DNA from: Eutreptiella sp. 'Long Island Sound 2002'
Taxonomy: Eukaryota; Euglenozoa; Euglenophyceae; Eutreptiales; Eutreptiaceae
DNA: 64,000 nucleotides
Direction of reading: 5' to 3'
Assembly: GCA_964036045.1 (NCBI GenBank)
Contig: OZ038382.1
Location: forward strand, 105,051,007 to 105,115,006
Part shown: piece by piece, positions 31,552 through 43,466 of the stretch
Position numbering within the stretch: position 1 is the stretch's first letter
Layout of the letters: every line of letters begins with the position of its first letter
Notes under the pieces: model-generated
What the model saw: only the letters and a program-made list of their open reading frames with translations
Databases searched by the model: none
Told to the model about the DNA's origin: nothing
Position numbers and translations under genes: made by a program

Positions 31552-34500
31552 AACCACACGAGGAGTTGGGTGTCTCAGGGGGCGCCATCAAACCAAGAAA
31601 TTTCAGGGGTGTTATCATCCCTCAGGGGGTGCAGTGGTACCCCCCCCCCTTTTTCTGGCATTGCACAGCAGTGCAGTCAGCATATCACCTGTGCAAGCCA
31701 TCAGCAAGAACATGCTTCAACAGTCATATTACTCCAGGTGAAGTCACGACGTGAGTAAACCCCTAGAATTATGAGAACACAATACGTCTCTAATATCAAC
31801 ACAAAGCGCTTGTAAGTTCACCACCGGGTCTGTCAACAAAGGCAGCCATAATTTCTCGGAAACGATTGAGAACATAGCCGTAAAAAAATTAATTAATCAA
31901 TGAAAAAATTGTTCATGACATGCTCAAGACATGTAAAGAGTCTGGCGTACCTCCTTAGTCTCCAGTACGCACCATTTCCTCAAGTCTCACTTTCCTCACA
32001 GGCAGCAATTACTGTCAGTACAACCTGGAGGCACAGGTACGCTGACAGGATAACTACAAGCCTGTAGCGAAGGACGGGTAGGATATTCCAGACCGGGCTA
32101 CTCATGACAGGAATACCCAGTGAACAAAGGGTTAGCCTGCAGGTTCGGCCTGTTCCCATTCCCTGCCTGAGAATAGGGTAAGAGCAAAGGAGGTAGAGCA
32201 GACAAAATTCAGCTACTCCGATAGAAAAACAAAATACTGTGGCGAGTTTACTGCCAAAATTTCTGCTATAGCATCCACGGACTGGGTCGAAATTTTGACC
32301 TTGAAAAATTTCACTGACTAAGCAAGTAAGACAAGGTTCAGGTTCCATCCAACACGAATGATAATTCAGACAAATGGTAATCAGCCCCTGCTGCTTTGGC
32401 GCACAGTGGGCGGTCCTTGACATTTCACACGGGCTGAGAAAGAGAGAGAGAGAGAGAGTCACTCAATAGGGCGCCTGCAGTTACATACCTTGATACTCCG
32501 GGCCAGCATAGGAGCGCATACAGACTTTCGGTTCCACCACCGGGTGTTGAAACACTCCCTCGGCTAACTGCAGGGTTACTCTCAACAGGCCTCCCAGACT
32601 TCCGTCAGAATGGTTAGTTGGGGTGCTGGGGGGCGTGATGGCTTACCTGGTGACGTTGGCTGGATACATGACTACTCTAACACAAAAAGAATTAATCATA
32701 ACCCTCCCTCTGAGCAGACTGGCCACGTCATTGCTTGAATAGGGGAAAGGGGTATTTTTCTCTCAGTGTTCCACCTGCCCTGCTTTCTCTCCCCTGGCTT
32801 TACTGCCCCGACTAGTCCCAGTTCATTCTCCTGAAATAAAGGAAGGAAGAAAAATGGAAACACCTCAGAGCGTGGCTAACTTGCCTCCTAGCTTACACAT
32901 ACACCACTACGTACAAAATTCCCAATAACCAACACTATATTTGGCTGCTACTCAGTCATGCCGTCACAGCTCCCCCACCAGGCTACCTGCAGTAGGCTGT
33001 CATACAGTCCTAAGGGTTTCTTAGCCGGGTGGACTAGGTGATGTTACTGTATTCGGTAGGGTCTTATATGCTTACCAGAGTCCAGAGGTTACTCACCTCT
33101 TGGCGGTTTCTGCGACGCTCCCGGCTACTACCACTTCTATTCTAGGATACTCAATACAGTTCACACAGGCTACAACTTCTCAGACGCCGTCTCAGCTTTT
33201 TACTCTCCGTGGATAACGGCATGAGCTTCACAGCCGGCATTCGTAGAATACTCATTAGGCTGCTCCACACCCTCAGTGGTAGTAAACACTTGTAACTTGA
33301 GGTGTGCTGTGGAGATACGGCTCATGGCCTCTCCCGCGTGCTTTCCACCTGTCGTCAGGGGAATTCATTACCATCCGGTACAGTATACACACTGACGTGT
33401 CATCACTGTATCATCAGTGCCTTAGTAGTCCAGAAAAATCATGTACGGTGCTAGGTAGCAGTAGGGCAACAGCGGACCTCTGGGGTATTTACTGCGTTCA
33501 CCCTGTCACCTGAGGCCTCATCAAGACCCTTGCCTGTGCTTTGACCCGTAGCACAGGGGTTCTGTGGCTTGCTCTTATGGCAAGATATCAGGGAAGGTCT
33601 CGTCTTCATGGATATAAAGAGTTATCCTATGAGCCACCCTCGAAAGTCCTTCATACCAGGCAATATTACCTCTGGACTGGTGTTCCATCACACAGCCTTC
33701 ATTCCTCAGTACTGTTATGCAGGGCCTACAGAGAGCAAAGAAGGAACACGCTGTATCGACAGCCTTCAGATTCAGGTTATCCCTCAGTACCTGATCTCAG
33801 AGTGGGGTTGATAGGCACTGACGTTGCCTTTTTACCCCTAGGTAGACATACGCTTCTCCTATTCACACTCCATAGAAAGGAAATCATCCAGGCCGTAGGC
33901 GTCCCTGAGAACCATATCGCCGGTCTCAATGGTCAACGTTCCCTAAAGGAAAAGCACAAGGGCCCCAAAAACCTGTCCAAAACTCGACAGGACATGCGGG
34001 TGTACAGTCCCAACCCTCCAATCTCTGAGGTAGAGGGTGGCAGTGTTATATCACTTGACTGGCTTTCAGTGATCCACCTTGTAAGGGAAAAAAGGGGGTC
34101 TCGCATCAATTCCTCGGGTGCTCTCTGCAAAGAGACACAAAGGTTGATGCAAGATCATTTCAACAAAACTCGCACAGTTCCCTGCCACAGACATGTCACA
34201 GCCGCAAGTTGGACAGCTCCCTATCAGGTACTACCGTGCCACCGAGCTTCCGGGGTGTACACCTACGAAAACTGCAAACCTCCAACTTCCAGATCATACC
34301 TCATCGGGGTTGCACGTCAGTCAGGCGGCTCAGTTCAGTAAAGTGACTTTCAGGGTTTCATCTCAGAATATTCCACCCCCCCACAGGCTCCCTCAAACAT
34401 TGCTCAAAGAGGCCTCGGTAGGTTATCATACTCGAGGGGCATTACCTGTGGGGGGTCGTCACGTCAGGCTGGTTGTGCCACATATAATCAGGGCCTTGAG

Positions 34501-34635
34501 GTGGCTTCCACACCTGCACTATCTGTTGGTGTAGCGCTCAGGCCCCGCCCCTTATTTTTCAACTGTAACCGCAACCTGAAGTAGGAATACCATCTGTGCG
34601 AGTGGAGAGAAGTAGGGTAACACACTGGCTTTTGT
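31552..34635. other. Element E interior, 3' third, no recognisable gene
   Basis: Contains a GA microsatellite (about 32436-32457) and an open plus-strand frame (33577-34341 from its first ATG, about 254 aa) that I do not recognise and that runs against the element. No domain is visible. I treat it as uncharacterised interior sequence. Confidence 0.5.
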
Positions 34636-34745
34636 GGATAGCGCCCCAGTTAGCGTCTGAGTAGGGACAGGGGTGCAGATCAGGACAGTCTGGAAGTTTT
34701 TGGACAGCGCCCCAGTTAGCGCTTGCGGAGAGACAGGGGGTCAGA
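34636..34745 (+). repeat. 66-bp tandem duplication in element E
   Basis: AGCGCCCCAGTTAGCG recurs at 34640 and 34706 with conserved downstream sequence. Confidence 0.8.
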
Positions 34746-36299
34746 TCAGGATTGCATGTCGTCAATGTTAGCTGCCTTCAACTCCGCAACTGAAGTCTGT
34801 TTTGGGGTTCCGTGCCAGTACCACAGAATGTTCTGGTCATCTGTGCCGGTACAGTAGAACGGTCTCAGCATTTGGGCTCCTGCCCCAATCTGTAAGTGGA
34901 CCGTATTCCCAAAATACTGCGCACTCTCAAAAGTGACTATCGGTCCCTTAACCTTATAGGCCGAACTGATCAGTATGTTCAAGCAGATCTGCCACTTGTA
35001 GCCCAGGGTGAACTTCACCTCAGACCCTAGCCTTCCCACGCGATGACGTCACCAAGCACAGACACCGTGGGGAACGCCGCAGCGAACTCCCCACTGGCAT
35101 TCCAGCCATCAAGGCGTCCGGCACAGAGAACGTAGTCGCGCGGTCGTGGAGAGTCCCCGAGAATTGAGACAGCCTCAAAGAAAAATAGGCACCGGCTACA
35201 AACTGCATCCGTGCTGGGTAAGGTCTATCAGTGAGAGCAGAGCCTCTACGGGCAAGAGGACCCCAGGGACCCGCGGTAAAGTGGCAAGAGGCCCCCAGTA
35301 TCCCGCCCTGCGAAGCATTCCGCCAACACCAAGGGACAACACCCTTTGGACAGTCTGCAAGCTGGCGTTCCACAGCGGTGCGCCCCTTGGGCAAATTCCC
35401 AGCAACAGCAATTTACCCCTAGAGTTGACTGCAAATCTCCCGAGATAATCTGGGAAGCCCTTCTATTGCTCTGCTGCTCCTGAATCAATCCGCGCACACT
35501 CGCTTGTCGAAATCAAGGTGAATCAGCTAAACCTATGTCAAGCACTCCCGTAATCACACGCCCCGGTGTGTCCCAGGCTGATTGGTCACCTATCTATTGA
35601 GACAAGCAACGGGGAAAATGGTAACTGCTACTCCCACAAAGAAGTACTTCTCGGGTCTGTGGCCTATTCAGGGCAACCATACTGGCATGTCGATTCTGGC
35701 CCCCAAGAGTAAGGGCAGAGAGATATCAGCAAAAGAAGAAATGACTCATAACAGTCCCCAACGTCCCAACACCTTTGAAGAGGAGAATTGGAAAGAAAAG
35801 AGGGTAACAGACCCAAACCACGGGTGACTGCCCCGAAGAGCAGCAAACCCCGTTAGGTGAGCGAGAGAGTCATTGAACAGGAGTCAACCGTAATGCCAAT
35901 AAATTACAGTGCCAACAGACACCCAAACACCTGTGGCTTAACCTGTGCTTTTGCAGGCCTCAGACCATACAACCGTAGTTTGCATACATACACACACGAC
36001 CATAAACTGCCAGAAATGTTTGTCCCACCGCTACATGCCAAACTTCACACATTCACAAGAAGACAGCACATCACAGCTCGATCCCTGCTTCTACCCCAGC
36101 CGCCGGCACATGCCCCACAGTGGGACGCCGACAGGGCTGTGGACAGTCTCAGGGGCAGGTTCACCTGGGCGGCCGTCGACGACGGCTCCTGGCCTTCGAC
36201 CCCATGCCTGAAGAGGCGTGTCCCCCTCGTTCGCTCAGGGGACCCAGTTTGTCGGAGCGGTTGCTGAAATCCTCCTCTGGCAGCTTGCGTCAGTGCATC

Positions 36300-36452
36300 T
36301 GTTAATGTCGGCGTCTTTGCATTTATATCCCGCCCCAGTGGAGGCGGTGCTGCTGGCGTAGGGATCTTTGTTTTTATACCCCGCCCAAGTGAAAGCAGTT
36401 GTGTTGGTGTAGGGGTCTTGGTGTTTATACCCCGCCCAAGAGGAGGCGGCTC
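36300..36452 (+). repeat. Short tandem array (~53 bp x 3) in element E
   Basis: Three units around TTTATACCCCGCCCAAG followed by a GGAGGCGG-like segment. Confidence 0.75.
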
Positions 36453-39321
36453 ATGCAGCAGCTGGGCGAGCTGGGCATCAGTCAGTAGAGGCTGATATCT
36501 TCAGGGATAGTACCACAACTTCCTCCGTCTTGGTAACAATCAACTCCCCATCAGTCGCCTGTCGCAGCTTCAAGCACTATGAACCCCTCTTGCGGAGCCA
36601 TTGCACGCTTCGCTAGGTCAACTTATTAGCTGTCAGTCCAGGGGAACGATGGGGGAAATTGTAAAGCCTTAACGCGCGCCTCTGACTGTCACAAGCAGGG
36701 AACCTTTCATTCACACGCTCCAAAACTGCCTTGGCACCTCTGATCTCTACGTCAGGCCTCCCCATCCGCACAAAATCAACCAATCCTGAACGCCCCATTC
36801 GAGGTCCCACCGTCGTCCAAACCGTATGGTCTGCCACCTGCAGGGCGGGCATCCGTGTTGAGTCGAAAGTAACGACCATGGGAACAAGAACCACGAGCCC
36901 AATTTACGAATGGGTGATCAATGTGGTTGGGTTCCTCCAAATCCAGTGCGCAGTGCGCTCTGAGCGTCCGTCTGGAGACAGAAACGGGCTGGTTTCCCCT
37001 TTTTCCTGGCCTGGGTCCAGCATTTTCTGCACTGCATAGTCGGCAGAAGTCAGGATCTGGTTGGCAGGGTCAAAAAGGTCCAACTCCTTGTCACTGAGTG
37101 GCCCACCACGCCCCTGGCCCTCACTGGGCTGGACGCTTACACGGGTGTCGTTGTCCTTGCTGACAACATATCAGGTGTACATCACGTCAACGTCACCTGG
37201 CCCCAGATCTGCCAACTTAGATAATTCATGAAAATCCGAGAATTTGTTGACCCAGTTCTGTAGAGCCCGCACACCTTCCTAGAACTCATTTCGCAGCAGC
37301 GATTGTAGGCTATGCAGCGCAAGGATGCTGTTCGCCCTTCGAATCTTGCCCTGAAGTCCCAGAAAATTGTTCAGAGCAAAAGCGAGCTTTCCAGAACCCT
37401 CCGGACTCACTCACAGTGTGTCCGGGCGACCCTCTTCCAGGCCTACGGCGTTTAGCTTCCAAATTCCAAAATACAGACCTACCAGCTCCTCACCATTGTC
37501 GATGACGGTGGCCGAGGGCATACCACTGGCACAACCCGTATACTTGTAGCGCCAATAACCAGCTTCCAAAAGACGATTCTAGAAGCGTCTAGAGTTCTGG
37601 CAGTTGATAGGGCAGTCAGCAGTACACTGCAAGCATTGGAATACCCGGCATCGGGGTTTTTGTGCAGCCTGGGCAACACCACATCCATAGGTAACACCAG
37701 CTTGTCAGTCATGGGCCTGTGCAATTGAATGGAACTTGCCGTCACGGAGGTGTCCCTGAGGGCGTGGATGTCGGGGCACATATGCAGGTATCCAGGGCTG
37801 GTGGTGTTTTCTCGGAGCAACCATCTCTCTCGTACTCCAAAAGGTGCTTGGAGGGCGCAACCGTGAAGGCGGAGCTGTCATCCTCAATTCGCAGCTTGAA
37901 CGCAACCTGGGAGTACTTGCGGCGGTCCCGACCAGCGGAGTCAATCAGAAGCTCTTTGCCCTGGGTGCCATCGGCCCCTTCCACATGGAAATGGCTCTGC
38001 CATTCCTTGCCCCATGAAACCTTGTAATGACCCTTGATGACGGCTGCAATGGTCCGGAATCGCTCTTCGATGCCAGTCAACCACTTGTTCCACGCTGCGT
38101 TGCACTCATTCTCGGGGCATGATGACGGTCCCCAGTGGGACGTGGTTGCTGAACTCAACTTCGCCCAAGTGTTTGCTGATTTTGTGGGAGTTCTCCTGCA
38201 AGTTTTGTTGTCGTTGGCGAAACCACCGACAAACACGTTGCACATTTTTCTAGCATACTCCATGCTCTTGGAAATCTCTGATTTACCTCCCACTGACATT
38301 GTGCAAGTCTGGTGGCAGCATGTGGAATGTGGGTCAAGGCCAGCACGGGTGAACGTGCCACACACACAGCGTGCTTCTCCAAAGGGATAGAGTATCCAGA
38401 GGGATGCACGTAGAAACCCTTGGTGAACATTTTGAGCGACTTCTCTTCACCTTTGGCGCTTTCCCACTTTACCTTGTGCTCCCCCAAAGACACAGACACC
38501 GTTTCAAGCAGGTTGATGATCTCAGTGCAGCTGTGGTCTACAGCACTACTTTTGGACTTCAGCTCGACGTGGCGTCCCAGGAGCTTCATCATATCGGAAA
38601 ACTTGTTCTCAATTTTCCCCTGCCGGGAGTGGTGTATCCGTAGGGTTGGTCCCACCCTCACTTGGATCTGAATTTGAAGAAGACCAAAGCGCCCCCAGCG
38701 TGCCTTTCCTCGGAAGGTTCAACAAGATAGATACTGTAGGGCAACATCCAACTGCGTGGCGGGCATGGATCCAACGTGCGAGGCCATAGCATTCACCTCT
38801 GTCTTATGGCGGCCGCACACACACACCATCGGCCTCGTCACCTTCAAGCCAATTGCGTAGTGTTTAATGGAACCACCCTCATTTTTCTCGGCTGTAGGCT
38901 CACCTGGCGCGAATTTTTATATGTTAGGATGACCATCTACATTGTTTTGGGCTAATCATGCACGGCGTCAGCCCTCCCGCAGCTACCCAACACTGTCGGT
39001 CTGGGAAAACTCGTTGGAGACAGCACAAGCACCTCCGAAACGGACCGCGTAGTGAACTTCGGGAAACAGGGTTTCCGTCTTGGTCTCGATATGATTAACC
39101 GATGGGAAGAACCCTCCAACCAACATGGGAATTCATTTTCATCGAGGTCTCGTTTCGTATTGCTCCTCCTCTCCAAGCTCCTTTTCATACCCATTCTCTG
39201 AAAGGTTCACGAAATTCCTCTCGGTATTCATCCTCTCGAAGGTTTTCAAAATCATTGTATCATTCTTCGCGAAGGTTGTCACAATCTTCCATATCAATAC
39301 TCTCGCTTCTCATCCAAACTT

Positions 39322-39573
39322 TCTTCGTACTCATCTTGGTATCTCCGTCGTTACGAGATCTCCTCGGGCCTAACAAAATTCCTTCGTACTCATCTTGGTA
39401 TCTCCGTCGTTGTGGAATTTCCTCGGGTCTCACCAAAATTCCTTCGTACTCATCTTGGTATCTTCATCGTTGTGGAATTTCCTCGGGTCTCCCCAAAATT
39501 TCTTCGTACTCATCTTGGTATCTCCGTCGTTGTGGAATTTCCTCGGGTCTCACAAAAATTCCTTCGTACTCAT
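39322..39573 (+). repeat. 60-bp tandem array in element E
   Basis: CTTCGTACTCAT recurs at 39322, 39382, 39442, 39502 and 39562, exactly 60 bp apart. The unit equals 20 codons and stays open on the plus strand. Confidence 0.92.
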
Positions 39574-39689
39574 ACTTCGCATCTCAAAATACCTTCATGT
39601 CTCAATTCTCAAGAAAGATTCTTATTTATCCTGCTTCTTGTCCAAGTATGACCATGTACCAATCATCATGAATCATTTTTCATAGACCC

Positions 39690-39935
39690 ATTGTCTAGAA
39701 AGATATCCTTCTTCTCGAAGTACCATCATGTGTCCATCATGACGAGATATTTTCGTAGATCCATCGTCTCGAAATATATCCTTTTATCGAAGTACCATCA
39801 TGTGTCCATCATCACGAGATAACTTCGTGGATCCATCGTCTTGAAATATATCCTTTTTTTCGAAGTACCATCATGTGTCCATCATCACATGATAACTTCG
39901 TGGATCCATCGTCTCGAAATATATTCTTCTTCTTG
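39690..39935 (+). repeat. 72-73-bp tandem array in element E
   Basis: TACCATCATGTGTCCATCAT recurs at 39721, 39793 and 39866. Confidence 0.9.
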
Positions 39936-40375
39936 AGGTACCCCAAGCATCCCCCAAGTGTGACATTGGCGTCCACAATGTCTAAGGAATCCATGATGAA
40001 CATGAAGTTACCCTTGGCGGGTTCGAACACGACCATGTAGATGGGGTGATTTCGTGGTGCACGGGGATCTTAGACTAGGCTAGGCTAGGCTAGGCTATTG
40101 CAACTATTCTAAGCTTAACTATTCTATGGACTCTGCAACGCAAGCAAACACCACGCAAGCTCCAAAGTTGCGATGACTACAGCATTATTCAAGAAACAAC
40201 GTAATGGGCTCATAAAATTTTTTTTCTCATGTGTGTATTGTCGTTTATAGTCCGTGGTGCTTAGCATCTCTTTCTCTTGTGCCATTTTGCACAAGCAAAA
40301 GGTAAAAACATGGGAGACGGCGCAGGATGGGCGAGCCGTGCCTATCCCAAAAGGGACAAGCTTTGGCTTGCATGC

Positions 40376-40388
40376 GCCTCTGCTACCA
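40376..40388 (-). promoter_or_regulatory. Element E primer binding site
   Basis: Minus-strand TGGTAGCAGAGGC just inside the right LTR, identical to the 13-mer of element B. It fixes the transcription direction as minus. Confidence 0.85.
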
Positions 40389-41044
40389 GAAGGAAAAACG
40401 CCTTTACTCCGATTTTGGCATTAGTCTATGTTAGATAAAAATGTTTGTCTAGAAATAAAGAAAGCCATACAACAATGAAGCTAACCAACAAGGCAAAGCA
40501 AAGCGTGCAACAACACTCACTAAGGTGAATCACTTGCCATGCCAAGTATGCAGTAACAAAGTGTCATCGTTGGGATCTACCTCTAACGTACACTCAACTA
40601 AGTCATAACTCGACATACTACGTCCTAATAACTAGTCCCTCACCCTATCCGCGTGCACCGCTAACCCATGGCGCTGCGAACAAAGGAAACAGGATGCGGA
40701 TAAGGTAAGGGTCATGGGCAAGCATGCTACCCACGCAGACCACAACCACGCACGCAACACACAAGGCGAGCATGTGTCCATACTGCGAGTCTTGTATTAA
40801 ATTTGCAAAACATACCCAAAACATTCAGAAGCACCCTCGCAATTCCGACTTATCACCAAACGCTATTTAATTTATTTAATAAAATCAGAGATGACGACAG
40901 AATTATCCAAATCGAGACAGAGCGCGGCTACAGCTGCGGTGACAGAAGACACGCAATTCAGTTAACGGCACAAAGCACATTCACACAGCAAACACAGTAC
41001 ACTGACAATATGACGACCCTCAATGAAAGGCAATTTTTCTTACT
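40389..41044 (-). repeat. Element E 5' LTR (minus orientation)
   Basis: 656 bp, partner of 30887-31541. Plus-strand ends are GAAGGAAAAACGCC and TTTTTCTTACT. Confidence 0.9.
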
Positions 41045-41048
41045 ATCA

Positions 41049-41060
41049 TGGACATCTTTC
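41049..41060 (+). repeat. Element C 3' LTR, last 12 bp
   Basis: GGACATCTTTC-type end, the counterpart of 1987-1998, stranded by the insertion of E. Confidence 0.8.
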
Positions 41061-42213
41061 TGACTCTGGCTGGTACCGCAACGTATTTGCTGCAATCGGC
41101 GTCGAAGTTTCTTTCTCACAACCTTACCGCCCTCAATCAAACGGACTATGCGAGCGTATGAATGATGAGTACCAGGAAGAGCACCGTATCCTGAGGCAGA
41201 GTATCAAAACCAGCAATTGGGTCCAGTTGAACAACTACGTGGTCATATGTATGAACCACAAGCAGAGAGGAAAATCTGGCCATTAACGAGTAGACCTTTT
41301 TGATGGGACGCCTACACTACGTTTGGAGCAACCTTTTCCACATGAAGGCAATGTTCAGGTGCAAGACTGGGTCAAACAACAAAACAAAATTGCACTAGTA
41401 GTGCAAGCCGATTTGAGGAAAGGAAGGGCGAGTCGGTTGCAGCGCAGCAATAGGAGGAGGAAACCTGCAGTTTTCAACTTTGGCAAGTACGTGCTGGTGA
41501 GTAGAAAGAGATTCAAGCAATTGGAGGTACCTAAGGGTGCCACGAAGGATGTTATGTGGTATGGTCCTTACCTTGTTACTGGAGTCAGCAGTGGCGGTAT
41601 TACTGCGCGTTGTAGCCCTACTTTGGGCGGCGAAGTACCTGTTGCCTTTGAGTTCGTGAAGCGCTTCCCATTTGACCTGGTGGATGACTATGGCGAAGAC
41701 ACATTCGAAGAAGGAGACACAGACATGCTGAATGATGATGACCAAGCAGCGTTGGCTCATGAACAGGACATCGTGGCGAATGAACAGGATATACCATTCT
41801 ACAATCAGACTGAGATGGAGGGAATTGGAGCCGAAGACGTCGAACAGATCCTGAGAGGGCAATATAGGCAAGGCTGGCGCTTTCTGACGAAGTGCGAAGG
41901 CTATGGCACAAGGGAGAGCACTTGGGAACCAGTTGGTGCATTCGTGCATGACGATGGAAAGCTGAATCCTGCTTTTGTGGATTTCTGTTTGGCACACACA
42001 CCTCGTTTTGATACAGCGCTAGGGCAGGCTCGGCAGATCAGGAGCACTTTGAAGAAGAAGTCCAGCGCGGAGGAACCCAAAGAAGACCCTGCCACAGACA
42101 ACAAGGAACAAGGAGAGGTCGGTTCCAAGAAGGTTTCACAGCAGCGCGGAGGCAAACGGCGACGTACAGAAGACCCTACAGTTGGTGGTATGGCAGAACA
42201 CTGGTTACCTTGA
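41061..42213 (+). pseudogene. pol: Element D pol, 3' fragment: integrase C-terminus and chromodomain
   Basis: Resumes the integrase cut at 1287: SGWYRNVFAAIGVEV, then NGLCERMNDEYQEE with the catalytic Glu (~41145-41160). One TAA at 41284-41286 interrupts the frame, which is otherwise open to 42213. A GPY/F module lies at WYGPYLVTGV (~41555-41585) and a chromodomain at about 41830-41990 (EDVEQILRGQYRQGWRF, then YGTRESTWEP). An acidic stretch precedes the chromodomain. The C-terminus is Lys/Arg/Glu rich with RGGKRRR, a possible nuclear localisation signal. Fewer lesions than in the 5' fragment. The family call is firm. Confidence 0.88.
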
Positions 42214-43466
42214 GTAAGTTCCAAGAGACTGAGGAGGAGAGAGTACCTTGAAGTTTGTTTTCATGCCCTTATGCTTCCGCTAGTGTACGAAGTTGAAAAA
42301 CTGCAGAACTTCACTTCATTCTGCAGAGCAATCATTGAAAATCAGAAAATACCCAGAAAAGCACAATTTGAGGCATGGAAGGTCTTCCACACCTCATTTG
42401 GTCTCTATTGGGCCACGTGGCTATTTCGGAGGGTCTGCCTGCTTTCTGCGCTCTGAGTCGCTCCCGTCACGAGAAAGGTCAGCAGAACAACCTGGAGACC
42501 AGAAAGAAGGGAGTTTGAAGAAGTTTCAGGGTCAATTTTTGAACAGTTTTGAAAAGCGGATATGACTGGCATAACAGCAAGTTCTGGAGTTACGACAAGT
42601 TCTGGAGGGAGCTGAGTTGGAGGGAACCAAGTATCAAGGAACTTGGAGTTATTGAGGTTCTCAAAATCTTTTGTTTAATTGATGGTTGGAAGGTACTTTG
42701 AATATTAGTTGGTCCTGGTTTTACTTCGCAGCACCTATGGTCAAATTGGAGCCAAGTGTTAGTAACTACAAGTTGAGCAATGGGGATTTCGAGGGAGTTA
42801 TTCCCAGGGCACCAGCCTGAACTGAACCAATGGTCTACATGTTGTGGTGAACATGTAAAGCAACACTTTAGAAGTCGGGACGCGCCGTTGTACACCTGCA
42901 GCGATGAGCTGAGTTCTCATGCCCTGGCATTTGTGTTATGACAGGCCCATTCATGTAGCTGGATTGGGGCTTCCTGGTACATCCTGGTACATGTATGATG
43001 TGGAATCGGGAGCTCAAATTGATATGCTGGAGTTTCATGGCTGCGAGCGCAGGCCCTCAGCGATACTTAACACCATCTGACAGCTGAGGTACTGGCCAGA
43101 TATCTAGGGTACCTACTTCACTGTTTACATGGCTCAATTACTGTGTTCATCTGCCCAGATTGATTGGATTTGTTGACATTGATTGGGTCAAGCGTCTGGA
43201 TCAGAGGTAGATTTCTGACTACTTCAATCAGGAACGTCCTTCAGGACTGTGGGAGCGTCCGAGGACGACACTGGAGTATCCATAGACAGTTTGAAGGAGT
43301 CATCTTGCTCTACATTTGGTGATTTATGGTTGGTTCAGCTCAAAGTTTTTAGTAAGATTTGACCCCATTGATGCCGGATGGAGGTGATATCTGTTGATCA
43401 TTTGGTACATGGGAGTCATTCTTGGACAGCCCCTCCACACACAGCGTGCATTCAGGCTGGGAGGGG
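42214..43466 (+). other. Element D 3' untranslated region and purine tract
   Basis: No coding signal. It ends with GGGAGGGG (43459-43466), a good polypurine tract, directly before TGTTAAATG. Confidence 0.6.

Larger units (their letters stand above)
34746..40036 (-). pseudogene. Element E decayed protein-coding stretch of unknown function
   Basis: On the minus strand, consecutive segments read like real protein though split by stops and frame changes. One is a start-like MVVFEPAKGNFMFIMDSLD at 40036. Others are a piece at 38661-38350 (KFSDMMKLLGRHVELK, then KMFTKGFYVHPSGYSIPLEK), 38290-37820 (MEYARKMCNVFVGGFAND, then HYKVSWGKEWQSHFHVEG), 37110-36613 (DKELDLFDPANQIL, FDSTRMPALQVADHTVW) and 35039-34746 (TLGYKWQICLNILISSAY). 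I recognise no family; none looks like Gag or Pol. It may be a captured gene or a highly diverged element protein. The minus orientation agrees with the sense strand of E. Confidence 0.5.
30887..41044 (-). mobile_element. Element E: minus-strand LTR element without recognisable pol
   Basis: 10.2 kb with direct repeats of 655-656 bp (30887-31541 and 40389-41044). Read on the minus strand, the right LTR is followed by the primer site TGGTAGCAGAGGC. The left LTR is preceded by a TTGGGGGG purine tract, so orientation and class are clear. I find no protease, RT, RNase H or integrase motif in the 8.8-kb interior. Instead there are decayed protein-like stretches of unknown kind on the minus strand (34746-40036) and several short tandem arrays. 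It fits a large nonautonomous retrotransposon. Its LTR starts AGTAAGAAAAA, like that of element C, so C-type machinery may have moved it (inference). Confidence 0.85.
1288..41060 (+). mobile_element. Element C: Ty3/gypsy chromovirus, nested host of four other elements
   Basis: C is bounded by two 711-bp direct repeats (1288-1998; 30188-30886 joined to 41049-41060) and by a near-perfect 5-bp target duplication (AGACT at 1283-1287, TGACT at 41061-41065). Without its insertions it is roughly 11 kb with LTRs. Domain order is gag, protease, NPPF methyltransferase-like domain, RT, RNase H, integrase, chromodomain, which is the chromovirus order plus one extra domain. It inserted inside the integrase of element D. 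It was later interrupted by the DIRS element (4456-9480), element B (11425-22452), a LINE-like copy (23546-25730) and element E (30887-41044). Stops, frameshifts and a changed RT active site show this copy is inactive. Confidence 0.9.

Noticed and set aside
33541-34341. 266-codon plus-strand ORF inside element E
   Set aside because: Runs against the element, begins at a non-ATG codon, has no motif and no sign of conservation. Listed only as interior sequence.
39322-39935. CRISPR-like array
   Set aside because: Contiguous tandem units without unique spacers, in a eukaryotic retroelement.
40075-40097. TAGGC pentanucleotide repeat as a telomere-like or regulatory array
   Set aside because: Only about four units; a simple microsatellite in the leader of element E.
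1288-41044. Interpretation of the repeats at 1288, 30188, 30887 and 40389 as a PAT/Ngaro-type split-direct-repeat element
   Set aside because: The order does not fit that class, and separate LTRs with their own primer sites, purine tracts and target duplications explain all four repeats.
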